The notes under the pieces are model-generated. The model was given only the letters and a program-made list of their open reading frames with translations, did no database searches and was not told the DNA's origin. From Chitinophaga sp. Cy-1792 (GTDB lineage Bacteria; Bacteroidota; Bacteroidia; Chitinophagales; Chitinophagaceae), in contig NZ_VWWO01000002.1 of NCBI RefSeq assembly GCF_011752935.1, positions 930,001 through 994,000 of the forward strand: a DNA stretch of 64,000 nt. Reading direction: 5' to 3'. The position numbers were made by a program, and so were the translations under genes. Shown one piece after another: positions 16,153-23,916 of this stretch (positions are counted from its first letter, which is position 1; the number at the start of each line of letters is the position of its first letter).

Positions 16153-16375
16153 TACCCTGCATTTAAGCCAAATTAGAATAGCTTGGAATGAATTTTACCA
16201 AGCGAATCAAGCTAATATGACTAGAGAATTGTAATTAGATCATGCAACTTCAATTGATCATTCTGTGGGGAATCAGTTTTTGCCATCGTTAAATACTGCA
16301 CCTGTGCAGGATGCCGTGAGAATAAAAATTTCCATACCAGTAGCACCCGAATTAGGAGACAATCAAACAAACTAG
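16145..16375 (+). pseudogene. Rhs toxin C-terminal tip remnant
   Basis: A 76-codon frame encodes an Rhs-tip-like domain: LHLSQIRIAWNEFYQANQAN, MTREL, an in-frame TAA at 16232, then LDHATSIDHSVGNQFLPSL and a final stop at 16373. The pattern LSQIRxAWNEFY...LLDxATxxDxxxGxxFxP is, from memory, the end of nuclease-type toxin tips in Rhs proteins. It is shifted one frame relative to the preceding Rhs scrap and has one nonsense codon, so the toxin is dead. The putative immunity gene follows after 3 bp. Confidence 0.65.
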
Positions 16376-16378
16376 ATA

Positions 16379-16810
16379 ATGAATAAAACATACTACAGAT
16401 TAAAGCCAGAAGTTCCTGGAGGGCAAGCTATAAGAACAATTCTGAATAAGGAAGTTCATCCGCCAACTATTAAACATTTACATTTTGAGTTTGATGATTG
16501 GCTGGGGGGGGATTTGATTACGAGTTTTCCTTCTTTTTTGATTACTGAAAGATTATTGAATATATTATATGCTAATAATATAGGTGGTTTTATTGTAAAT
16601 GATAATGTAGAATTTTCTTTTTCTGAGCTTTTTTTTGATTTGAATCCTGAAGGGAAAGATGTACCTGATTTTAAGTGGATTGAGGTTATAGGTACGGCAG
16701 AAGATGACATCAAATTAGATCAAGAAAAATATCTGAATGTATCAGCGAGGGTATTAGAAATATTAAACGGAGCAAACTGTCTTAAAAATTGTGAGGTTAT
16801 CGCTATTTGA
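16379..16810 (+). CDS. Putative immunity protein of dead Rhs nuclease tip
   Basis: This 143-aa cytoplasmic protein has the blocks FEFDDWLGGDLITSFPSFLIT, ERLLNIL and DFKWIEVIG. The DWLGxDLIxSFPxFLIT pattern is reminiscent, from memory, of a DUF1629/Imm11-like immunity family. The start is 3 bp behind the stop of the toxin-tip remnant, as expected for a toxin-immunity couple. A cytoplasmic location fits a nuclease toxin. The gene is intact although its toxin is not. Confidence 0.6.
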   Translation: MNKTYYRLKPEVPGGQAIRTILNKEVHPPTIKHLHFEFDDWLGGDLITSFPSFLITERLLNILYANNIGGFIVNDNVEFSFSELFFDLNPEGKDVPDFKWIEVIGTAEDDIKLDQEKYLNVSARVLEILNGANCLKNCEVIAI

Positions 16811-16897
16811 TTTATAAAAAGAAATCCCTTTACCTTAAAGTCAACGAGTTATCTTGAAGCCGGCGATTCGGAGTATTAGATTTTAAATTCGCATTTA

Positions 16898-17377
16898 ATG
16901 AATAATAATAAATTTATGAAATTTGATACTATATGGAGGGTTACATTATCTGTTGTAATTCTTCTTACCTCCTGTAAAGGTAGAAACCATGAATCTGATA
17001 TTTTTACAAAAAATAAAGATGGATTTATAAAGGTGGCAGAATTTAGAGACTCATTAGTAAAAAGAGTACCCTCATGTTTTTCATTTAAAATAACTTATAC
17101 AGGTAAGGAACTTTGGCAAGAGTGTGACTCGGCTAAACCGGATCCAAATATTCCTGAGAAATTTATTACAAATGATGAACGGATGTTTCTTATTAAATTT
17201 ATGGAGCAATGTGATCTTAAATTCATAAGATATTCACCCCATTCAGTCAGATTTGTTTTTACTGGATATGAGCCTGCTTCCATCGTCAAAACGGATAATA
17301 GTTTTAATAATTTTAAAGAACTAGAGCTCGAACCTTTATTTTACCTAATCCCCTTTGGAGAGTTGAGGCCCGAGTAG
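16898..17377 (+). CDS. Lipoprotein, putative immunity protein
   Basis: This 159-aa protein has a lipoprotein-type signal: hydrophobic VTLSVVILL, then lipobox TSC near Cys27. A second Met at residue 7 is an alternative start. The mature domain is unrecognised, with the ending FYLIPFGELRPE. It is AT-rich and isolated, with about 90 bp before it and 260 bp after it lacking intact genes. It is assigned to the immunity array by context only. Confidence 0.5.
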   Translation: MNNNKFMKFDTIWRVTLSVVILLTSCKGRNHESDIFTKNKDGFIKVAEFRDSLVKRVPSCFSFKITYTGKELWQECDSAKPDPNIPEKFITNDERMFLIKFMEQCDLKFIRYSPHSVRFVFTGYEPASIVKTDNSFNNFKELELEPLFYLIPFGELRPE

Positions 17378-17637
17378 TAATTGTAGTACTAATAGAAATA
17401 AAGTAGAAAAAGTATTTTTAGCAAATTTTGTCTAAAATATAGATTTGAAATTGTTGGTGAATTAAGAGAACTTGATTATTGAGTATCCATCCGGCCAAGT
17501 ACATCTTGCAGTTCAAATCTAAACCCTTTAGCTTAAGAGAAAAAAGTTCATGAGCAAAACTTGTAAGGCAAAAATAGAACAGTTTATGAACGGGTATCCA
17601 AATGTTAACCTAAAACTTACAGAACTAAGTCAATAGT
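17378..17637 (+). other. Degenerate intergenic stretch, possible gene scraps
   Basis: There is no intact gene here. A 28-codon frame at 17550-17636 (MSKTCKAKIEQF..., ending LTELSQ) could be a scrap of a lost immunity or toxin gene. The rest is AT-rich with stops in all frames. Confidence 0.35.
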
Positions 17638-18084
17638 ATGTTACAGATTGAGAATGTTTTTGATATAGCGAATTACCTAAAGGATAAGGGTTTTGATCTT
17701 GAGCCATGCAGTGAAGATGAGGTAATCTCATTAGAGATTCATTTTAATATTACTTTCCCGCAGGTTTATAAAAATTTTTTGCTGCGTATGGGTAAAGGGG
17801 CAGGTTCTTATATGCGTGGAACAGATGCATTTTTCAAAGATTTATTTTTACTGAAATCTTATGCTGAAGAAACGATAAGTGAGTATAATTTAAGTCCACT
17901 GCCAGCCGATGCATTTGTATTTTGGATGCATCAAGGTTATATCTATGCTTATTTTGTGGCGGAATGTGAAAATCCTCCGGTTACTGTGTTTTATGAATCC
18001 GGGAGAATAATTGAATTTAGTACCTTGTTCGAGTTTTTTAAATCTGAGCTTCACTTGGATGGATTTATCAAAATACCAGGTTAA
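17638..18084 (+). CDS. SUKH (SMI1/KNR4) family immunity protein
   Basis: This 148-aa protein has the SUKH superfamily layout. A first helix is followed by the signature LEIHFNITFPQVYKNFLLRMGKG (equivalent to E..LG..LP..Y..FL...NG), then a central FWMHQGYIYAYFVAE block with the conserved strand/aromatic pattern and the C-terminal helix LFEFFKSELHLDGF. SUKH proteins neutralise polymorphic toxin domains, often nucleases. No toxin gene adjoins it, so it is an orphan. This is the firmest family assignment in the island and supports reading its neighbours as immunity genes. Confidence 0.82.
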   Translation: MLQIENVFDIANYLKDKGFDLEPCSEDEVISLEIHFNITFPQVYKNFLLRMGKGAGSYMRGTDAFFKDLFLLKSYAEETISEYNLSPLPADAFVFWMHQGYIYAYFVAECENPPVTVFYESGRIIEFSTLFEFFKSELHLDGFIKIPG

Positions 18085-18138
18085 TAACCGATAGTTGGTT
18101 AAAACTTACGATTAATGTGGGCTAATTGAATCTATATA

Positions 18139-18243
18139 TAGAATTTAGAAGATAACTTTAATCTTCCTGCACTTACTGAAAAGGATGCCAGGCATTATAA
18201 TGAGCATGGTAATAGAACTACTCTAGATAAATTAATGAATTAA
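18139..18243 (+). pseudogene. Toxin-tip or partner gene remnant
   Basis: A 34-codon frame without start codon reads NLEDNFNLPALTEKDARHYN, then EHGNRTTLDKLMN and a stop. It ends 9 bp before the next gene. The clean, codon-like C-terminal end with a TAA immediately before a putative immunity gene suggests the tail of a lost toxin. An in-frame TAG lies directly upstream. Confidence 0.5.
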
Positions 18244-18252
18244 AATAAGTAA

Positions 18253-18786
18253 ATGACTGCGAGCAAATTTATAGAAGAGTTGAAATCTCAAATTCCCTCA
18301 AATGATATTTTGGTAAAAAAGAAGATTTCTGCGTCAACTGTAGAGCGTAGTATTGACCCTGTAAAGAATTTAAATACTCAATCCGGGATAGTATTGACAG
18401 GTAATGTTGTAATTGAGTTATTGAGTAAATACGATTTATCTAAAGTAGAAATAGGAATGGTCGGATTTAGTAAAGCGGTAACTGAAGATGAATCATTTTA
18501 TTATATTGGAAGTGTGGAAGTTGATTTATTGGTGATTAATAAATATTCTGGTATTATCCAGGTATTAGAATATGATCAGCCTAAGCATACTTTATGGGAT
18601 TGTGCCCATAATTGTCCCGCATTTTTGGAAGCATTACTGATCTGCAAAGGGTATTTTTGGGAATGTCTTTTAGATGATGTTGTTTATAACGATGACGTCA
18701 GGAGGTCTGCTACAGTGGAGCAATGTGCCTATATAGCCGGAGGGGAAGCTTATTATGATTTTTATGCCATGCTTTTAGGACTATAA
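18253..18786 (+). CDS. Putative immunity protein (177 aa)
   Basis: This is a cytoplasmic protein with the pattern IGSVEVDLLVINKYSGIIQVLEYDQPKHTLWDCAHN, followed by FLEALLICKGYFWECLLDD. It is reminiscent, from memory, of immunity proteins of the SUKH-4/SMI1-like sphere, where a strand pair carrying VDLLVIN is followed by a WDCA motif, but I cannot assign a family firmly. It lies 9 bp after a toxin-tail remnant, consistent with a toxin-immunity pair of which only the immunity gene survives. Confidence 0.55.
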   Translation: MTASKFIEELKSQIPSNDILVKKKISASTVERSIDPVKNLNTQSGIVLTGNVVIELLSKYDLSKVEIGMVGFSKAVTEDESFYYIGSVEVDLLVINKYSGIIQVLEYDQPKHTLWDCAHNCPAFLEALLICKGYFWECLLDDVVYNDDVRRSATVEQCAYIAGGEAYYDFYAMLLGL

Positions 18787-18845
18787 TTTAGTTTTATTAC
18801 TGCGCCTAAGGTTCTATATTAGAAAGCTAAACTGTAAATTATAAG

Positions 18846-19283
18846 ATGAATGAAATAGAACGAACACTTCTTAAGTGCCTGACGAATTTTAATCTGAGGG
18901 ATCGTCAGGAGTTTTTAGCTAATGCAGATAAGTATGCAGATTTAGTGACCGACAGGGAAATTCTTGAATATTTAAATAGTGGTTGGAGGCAAAAATTACT
19001 CGCCTCCTTCTGTATAGCATACAAAAGGCGACTTGATTTGATGGATGAAATTGTTGAATTTATTTTCCGTGATGTTACTGGAAAACAGATTAAAGGTTAT
19101 CTGTTGTGCATACTTGTTTTAGTGCCAAGGGATCAATCAATTAGTATTTTGCTTAAATACAGGCATATGTATGAAATGTCATTGGAAATGGAATGGATAA
19201 ATCAATCCCTTGAATATTTAGCGTATTATCCGGTAACAGGTAAGGAAAATAGGGTAAAAGACATGATGGGATTATTTATATAA
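18846..19283 (+). CDS. Putative immunity protein, all-helical (145 aa)
   Basis: This protein is almost entirely alpha-helical. Its SGWRQKLLASFCIAYKRRLDLMDEI segment recalls DUF6000-like or HEAT-type immunity proteins, where a WRxKLLAS block precedes further helices. There is no signal peptide. It lies 59 bp after the previous gene, with a 15-bp gap before the next open frame. No catalytic motif is visible. The functional call rests on the surrounding array. Confidence 0.5.
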   Translation: MNEIERTLLKCLTNFNLRDRQEFLANADKYADLVTDREILEYLNSGWRQKLLASFCIAYKRRLDLMDEIVEFIFRDVTGKQIKGYLLCILVLVPRDQSISILLKYRHMYEMSLEMEWINQSLEYLAYYPVTGKENRVKDMMGLFI

Positions 19284-19337
19284 AACGGCTATCTGAAATT
19301 GATTACAGTAGTTCGTATAGAAGTAAAGCATAGGAAA

Positions 19338-19826
19338 ATGAAACAAATTAACCCCGAAGAATATGCCCCAAATAGATATACACTCTCTTATTTCTGTAAG
19401 CTAATTCAACAAGAGTTTCAATTATCTACTTTAATAGAGAAGAGAAAGTTGTTGCCATCTGCCATATACTCCTTTGCGCTGGATAGTGGACTAAAAACAA
19501 GCATAATAGATATTAGAGACTGGGAGGATTTTGAGATGGGGACTCATGATTATTCTATTAGTGATTTTGGAGAATTAATGGAAGAATCCCGGTGTTTTAT
19601 GCCTGATGATGAAATTCTCTTCGTTTCTGATGAATTATTGAAGATTGATCAGTGCCTTGGATTCAGGTTGAAAACTTTTAATGCATTCGCTCTATGGTAT
19701 GAGAAGCAATTTAATATGGAGTTCTTTCAGCCGAGTGATTATTTACTGTTATCCAGAGAATCGGGTAATATTTTATTGATTCATCATGAAGGGAAACTGA
19801 TAACAATATTTTCTAAAGCTAACTAA
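19338..19826 (+). CDS. Uncharacterised island protein (162 aa)
   Basis: The ATG at 19338 was chosen over an upstream TTG at 19299 because the sequence between looks non-coding. The protein is cytoplasmic and acidic, with the blocks DWEDFEMGTHDYSISDFGELMEE and ALWYEKQFNMEFFQPSDYLLLSRESGN. No family recognised. AT-rich codon use, size and place match the neighbouring immunity candidates. Confidence 0.5.
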   Translation: MKQINPEEYAPNRYTLSYFCKLIQQEFQLSTLIEKRKLLPSAIYSFALDSGLKTSIIDIRDWEDFEMGTHDYSISDFGELMEESRCFMPDDEILFVSDELLKIDQCLGFRLKTFNAFALWYEKQFNMEFFQPSDYLLLSRESGNILLIHHEGKLITIFSKAN

Positions 19827-19895
19827 GTTGTTGATACATTTTCCTTGCACTCATGTACCAGTTTATTTTATCAAAAAGGCCTTTAACAAGGAAAT

Positions 19896-20297
19896 ATGAA
19901 AAGAAATATAAAGGAGTTTTCAGACTATATATCATTTCATGCCATGTCTGAAGCGGAAATTTATCCCGTAGATAGATTTTTTTTGGAGCCATTTGTACCA
20001 GAAATACTGGCATTGAATGAGATTGAATTTGTTAAATATAATTTTGAAACATCTAGTTTTAATTATTCAATACGGTTGATGCTATGTCTTCCGGAAGTGT
20101 GGTCGAAATTTGATTATGATAAAATGATAGCCTTATATAGGCGTTTTGATACTATTTTTGAATTTTTAAATTTTATCATTTTTACAAATGCTTATCTGGA
20201 GGTTGATTTTATTCAAGAAATTTTGAATGATAATGTCATAGCAGAAGACATTAAAAGAGATATACGTACTTTTTTAGCAAGCATGTACCCTAACTAA
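19896..20297 (+). CDS. Uncharacterised island protein (133 aa)
   Basis: This helical protein has no signal peptide. The sequence begins MKRNIKEFSDYISFHAMSEA and contains IRLMLCLPEVWSKFDYDKMIALY. It ends in DIKRDIRTFLASMYPN. No known domain is evident. It is probably another orphan immunity gene. The C-terminal fragment of a different gene follows directly after it. Confidence 0.48.
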   Translation: MKRNIKEFSDYISFHAMSEAEIYPVDRFFLEPFVPEILALNEIEFVKYNFETSSFNYSIRLMLCLPEVWSKFDYDKMIALYRRFDTIFEFLNFIIFTNAYLEVDFIQEILNDNVIAEDIKRDIRTFLASMYPN

Positions 20298-20303
20298 ATT
20301 AGA

Positions 20304-20456
20304 CATGAAGAGGAATTATACTGGACACATTCCAAACTGGTTGGGATAAATTTGTTGGATTGGGAACGCATTACAGAAAAACTACTTGATGATTCCAGGA
20401 CAACTCCTGCTTTAAAAGAAATAGATCAATTAGCGGCTTATATCGCTAAGCTTTGA
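20304..20456 (+). pseudogene. 3' fragment of a lost island gene
   Basis: A 50-codon frame without start reads HEEELYWTHSKLVGINLLDW, later RTTPALKEIDQLAAYIAKL, then TGA. It looks like a genuine protein C-terminus with its 5' part deleted. A stop lies a few codons upstream in frame. Confidence 0.55.
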
Positions 20457-20580
20457 AGTGTGGATTGGGTTGAATACAGTGAGATATGATTGCTAAGCTT
20501 ATTATGGAGAAGAATTAAGTGTCCGAAGTACAAATAAATGTGGAAGAAAGAAAAGAATGTCAAAAGCTTTAAAGTAGATA

Positions 20581-20970
20581 ATGATGCGAAGATTCGTAAA
20601 ACTAAAATTTCTTTTAATTTTATTTCTGATTGCTAATATCTGTAGTGCTCAGTCAAAATCACGGATAATGGGTAATTGGAGATCAGTTCAAAAAATTGAT
20701 AATGAATATATGGAACTCTTCATTTCAATGGAGAATAATACTTTTTGCCAGATTTTGAAGAATTCGAAAAATAATACTATCATTCATAAGAAAGTTTATA
20801 AATTCAAATTCCTGAACGATAGTGCCATTATGATGCAAAATAAACAGGTGAGAACTATATACCATTTTGAGTTTTGGGAGAATGATATTTTGCAGTTCAA
20901 TTTTGGAAGAAATCGTTTGCTGGAATCTGTTCCTGTATTATTTACGTATTCGTTCAGAAAAGTAAAATGA
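20581..20970 (+). CDS. Secreted small protein, lipocalin-like (putative immunity)
   Basis: This 129-aa protein has a signal peptide (FLLILFLIANICSAQ, predicted cleavage after CSA or at AQS). The mature part starts with IMGNWRSVQKID, a GxW motif at the start of a beta-rich chain as in lipocalin-type folds, and ends in a strand VLFTYSFRKVK. Possibly a periplasmic immunity protein. The lipocalin resemblance is weak and rests on the GNW motif and size. Confidence 0.45.
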   Translation: MMRRFVKLKFLLILFLIANICSAQSKSRIMGNWRSVQKIDNEYMELFISMENNTFCQILKNSKNNTIIHKKVYKFKFLNDSAIMMQNKQVRTIYHFEFWENDILQFNFGRNRLLESVPVLFTYSFRKVK

Positions 20971-21071
20971 ACTTATCAAAGTGTATAGATGAACACATGC
21001 AAGCTTATCAATTTTTTTAGATGGTATTATGATAAAAATTTTAATAGAATAACTTGACTAATTTGCTACTG

Positions 21072-21575
21072 ATGAATGATGACTGGAGATTTACAGCCCA
21101 GCGGATCACAAAATATAATCCCAGATACCGGAATGCTAATGGAGCATATACTAAAAATGAATGGACCTCGTTTTGTGATATAGGGAAATCATTTGATGGG
21201 GTTGAATTAACACCAGCTGAATATTTCAGGACCGAAGCACATTATATTGCATCTATACTGTTAATCATGCAACGGGCTGGATATTCCGAGGTTAGAGTCA
21301 GGAGCCTTGAAAAAACAGCTGTTGATACACGGTTGAATGGAGATCTTCTTATCAGGTATAATTCAGTAGTTGATGGTGAAATTATGGGGTTAGATGTATG
21401 GCCGACGATTGTACAACTGATTCTGCGGGAATATTTATGGGCGGAACTTGTTTGCAGCGCAGATTGTATTTTTCGATTTGGCTATGATTATTACATGTAT
21501 TTTAATGGCATAGATATTCTGGCTGATCAGGTGCTTAAATCTGAAATTGAAGTGATGGATTTATTTATAGATTAG
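21072..21575 (+). CDS. Putative immunity protein (167 aa)
   Basis: The ATG at 21072 (MNDDWRF) was chosen; a TTG at 21054 would add six residues. The pattern DDWRFTAQRITKYNPRYRN, then EWTSFCDIGKSFDG and ELTPAEYFRTEAHYI, is one I associate from memory with a recurrent bacterial immunity family whose name I cannot give. The C-terminal half has an aromatic-rich block FGYDYYMYFNG. Cytoplasmic, with no toxin partner next to it. Confidence 0.55.
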   Translation: MNDDWRFTAQRITKYNPRYRNANGAYTKNEWTSFCDIGKSFDGVELTPAEYFRTEAHYIASILLIMQRAGYSEVRVRSLEKTAVDTRLNGDLLIRYNSVVDGEIMGLDVWPTIVQLILREYLWAELVCSADCIFRFGYDYYMYFNGIDILADQVLKSEIEVMDLFID

Positions 21576-21639
21576 TATGTTTTGAAAGGCCATAAAACAG
21601 GTAATGATGATCCTTTGAAATTTTTTGAATAATTACACT

Positions 21640-22125
21640 ATGCTATGTTTAAATAACCCGGAATTCATTAATACTTGCGAAGCCTATTCCAGGATGGGAT
21701 ATTGGATGTCCGATTGGTTGATCATTCCCTATATTGGTATACAATTATTGCCAGACAGTCCCATATCAAAGAAGATCTGCTTTATTGATTATAGCTACGT
21801 GGTGTTTAAAGACATTTTTGAGATTGCCGCAGGTGACAGATGGAAGCAAATTTTCATCAATGAAGATAATCGTGCAGACAACCTGACTGTTGATGAGCAC
21901 ATTATGATTGGTTGCTGGCAGCACCAGGTGGGGACAGAATGGAGGATTCAGTGCAAAAGTTTTGATCTTTTTGTGCCTGATGGTTATCAGCAGAAAGAGC
22001 GACAGGAATTTGTGCCATACGAGGTTGCTACCTATAAACGAAATATGGAAGAAGCAAAGCTGGATGCTTTTTATAATGTGGAGAATATCCGTCGGTTATT
22101 TAGTGAAATGCAACAATCCAAATAA
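21640..22125 (+). CDS. Uncharacterised island protein (161 aa)
   Basis: The start is taken at ATG 21640 (MLCLNNPEF); a TTG at 21625 is in frame. The protein is cytoplasmic with blocks DWLIIPYIGIQLLPDSP and VVFKDIFEIAAGDRWKQIF. No known family. It lies 7 bp before the next small gene, so these two appear co-transcribed. Codon use is somewhat less AT-rich than in the first half of the island. Confidence 0.5.
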   Translation: MLCLNNPEFINTCEAYSRMGYWMSDWLIIPYIGIQLLPDSPISKKICFIDYSYVVFKDIFEIAAGDRWKQIFINEDNRADNLTVDEHIMIGCWQHQVGTEWRIQCKSFDLFVPDGYQQKERQEFVPYEVATYKRNMEEAKLDAFYNVENIRRLFSEMQQSK

Positions 22126-22132
22126 ATACGCT

Positions 22133-22450
22133 ATGAGCCGTGTTACCAACCTCATTCTCACTTTTAGTACATTGGAAGATGTGAACGAAATCATACCAGA
22201 AATATCACAATATGAACCGGGCTTTTATATCGTTTCCGTGGAGGATAATAAGTTGCAAAAGGATTGGTATGGGGGAACAAAACGATTGGAATGTAATATC
22301 CTTATCGGAGCTTATAACGGCCTCGATCTGGCTGCCTTTCTCTTGTTTCTGCGTGAAAAAGTTGATTGGTACGCTGCCGACCTGGTGCAATTGATTGTCA
22401 AGGAGGAGGATGATTTTAAATTTAAGCTGATAGATCTGGTACCGGAATAA
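22133..22450 (+). CDS. Uncharacterised small protein (105 aa), putative immunity
   Basis: The ATG at 22133 starts 7 bp after the previous stop; the frame is open further upstream but overlaps that gene. The protein begins MSRVTNLILTFSTLEDVNEI and has alternating strand/helix content with LECNILIGAYNGLDLAAFLLFLREKVDW. The fold pattern (strand, helix, strand, strand, helix) is ferredoxin-like by eye. From memory it resembles small immunity proteins found beside Rhs or contact-dependent toxins, but no name can be given. Confidence 0.52.
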   Translation: MSRVTNLILTFSTLEDVNEIIPEISQYEPGFYIVSVEDNKLQKDWYGGTKRLECNILIGAYNGLDLAAFLLFLREKVDWYAADLVQLIVKEEDDFKFKLIDLVPE

Positions 22451-22589
22451 GTGATGTTTTACCTAATGAAAAGAAATAATTACTTCGATTTTATGTTGTC
22501 CAGGATCAATAATGTTTTTAAACCAGACCTGAAAACTTAGCATTGGCTTATGTTTCCGGTTCTCACCACTGGCTTGAAAAATTGTATCA

Positions 22590-22916
22590 ATGAAAATTGC
22601 TGAAATACTGGAATGGATTGATCTGATAGAAAGACGTCCGTTAATGGTTTTGTCTGATAGTACTGTTGTATCATTGAAAAGTTACATGGATGGATTTGTT
22701 GATGGTTTGGGGATGGCTTTAAAGGTGCCAAAACTTAGACTTTCCATTACTTTTTGGTATCAGCAAAAAATTAATCTTCAATCTGATATGCATTGGATTA
22801 ACCAGATACTTCATGTTAATGAAGGTAAGCCGGAGGCTGAAATAAAATCGGTTATTTTAAACGCTTTAAGAGATTACTTTATTGAGAACCCTGATGGGTA
22901 CTTCGGCGCTGATTAA
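22590..22916 (+). CDS. Uncharacterised small protein (108 aa), putative immunity
   Basis: This is a cytoplasmic protein beginning MKIAEILEWIDLIERRPLM, with a central YMDGFVDGLGMAL helix and the end RDYFIENPDGYFGAD. Size and helical pattern resemble other short immunity proteins. No family recognised. It is the last gene of the AT-rich island. The following 200 bp hold no gene and lead to the sigma-factor gene of the next locus. Confidence 0.5.
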   Translation: MKIAEILEWIDLIERRPLMVLSDSTVVSLKSYMDGFVDGLGMALKVPKLRLSITFWYQQKINLQSDMHWINQILHVNEGKPEAEIKSVILNALRDYFIENPDGYFGAD

Positions 22917-23120
22917 ATAAATGTAAGACATCGCATGTATGTTACTTCTAAGTATTAACCATATCTGCGGCCTGTATAAAGGATGGATAGTATCATTTAT
23001 TATAATAGATAAAAATAATATTCCTGTAGGGATATCCTCCCGCATTTCTTTTTTGTTATCTTTTCCAATTCTAATCTAAAACTTCGGATTATTTTTATAT
23101 CCTTGTGAAGTTTCCATGCA

Positions 23121-23702
23121 ATGAATCGGTATTCGCAACATCCTGACACACAGTTAATAATGTCCTTGCGAGAGGGCGATAATATCGCTTTTACTGAAAT
23201 TTACAACCGTTACTGGAAGCAGTTGCTGGCCATTGCCTTTCACCATAGCGGTGATAAGATCATTGCAGAAGAGATCGTACAGGAGGTCTTTATTGGCCTC
23301 TGGAACCGCCGTAATGAGCTGTTTATCGATAATGTGGCTGCATATCTCGCCACCGCAGTCCGACTGTCTGTATTCAAGCAATATGCCCGCGAAAAGAGAA
23401 GGACTGCCATCAAAGAGCAGATTACCGATCCTGTTATCAGCAGCTGGGATGAAGAAAAGATTTATACCCGGTTCCAGCAGCAGTATATCCAGGGCATCAT
23501 AGAAGAGCTGCCCGAAAAATGCAGGCTGGTATTCAAACTGAGCAGGGAAGAAGGCCTCAGTATCCCTGAAATAGCCCAGCGCATGGGCATCGCGGAAAAA
23601 ACCGCCGAAGCACATCTCACCAAAGCCCTCAAAGTATTACGACTCCGCCTGAACCGCCCCTACATATGGGCAGTGGTGCTGGCAGAAATCTTCCGTCCTT
23701 AA
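23121..23702 (+). CDS. ECF RNA polymerase sigma factor
   Basis: This 193-aa protein has the two ECF domains. Region 2 spans about residues 10-80 (AFTEIYNRYWKQLLAIAFH, AEEIVQEVFIGLWNRR) and region 4 about 120-180 (LPEKCRLVFKLSREEGLSIPEIAQRMGIAEKTAEAHLTKALK). It belongs to the sigma/FecR type that controls SusC/SusD loci in Bacteroidota. The sigma gene lies about 210 bp before fecR, so the two may be separately transcribed. It likely drives the downstream utilisation locus when SusC relays a ligand signal through FecR. Confidence 0.92.
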   Translation: MNRYSQHPDTQLIMSLREGDNIAFTEIYNRYWKQLLAIAFHHSGDKIIAEEIVQEVFIGLWNRRNELFIDNVAAYLATAVRLSVFKQYAREKRRTAIKEQITDPVISSWDEEKIYTRFQQQYIQGIIEELPEKCRLVFKLSREEGLSIPEIAQRMGIAEKTAEAHLTKALKVLRLRLNRPYIWAVVLAEIFRP

Positions 23703-23731
23703 TATTTCTCTCCCAAAAAAATATTACCTGC

Positions 23732-23763
23732 ACTAAGGGTAAAACAGTTCCTGTGGTACATAT
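23732..23763 (+). promoter_or_regulatory. Bipartite motif, copy 1 (possible ECF sigma target)
   Basis: ACTAAGGGTA, 11 bp, GTGGTACATAT. The same two blocks with the same 11-bp spacing recur at 23860-23891. Both lie in the gap between sigma and fecR genes. The spacing is compatible with -35/-10 elements. Confidence 0.55.
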
Positions 23764-23859
23764 AAATGTAGCCATAGTGTCCATGTTATGAACCTGACCA
23801 ACAAATGTCAGGACGACTATGCCATGTGAAATATTTTCCTGTAAAAAATAATTGTTACC

Positions 23860-23891
23860 ACTAAGGGTAGCCATAAAGTTGTGGTACATAT
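23860..23891 (+). promoter_or_regulatory. Bipartite motif, copy 2 (possible ECF sigma target)
   Basis: ACTAAGGGTA, 11 bp, GTGGTACATAT, identical in both blocks to the copy 128 bp upstream while the 11-bp spacers differ. It lies just upstream of the preferred fecR start (TTG 23917), where a promoter would be expected. Confidence 0.58.
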
Positions 23892-23916
23892 CAGTATAAA
23901 GCATAAAATCTATACG

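Noticed and set aside
12958..22916. CRISPR array or integron cassette array for the small-gene island
   Set aside because: No regular short repeats with unique spacers and no attC-like palindromes between genes. The only repeat is the 356-bp module. No integrase seen.
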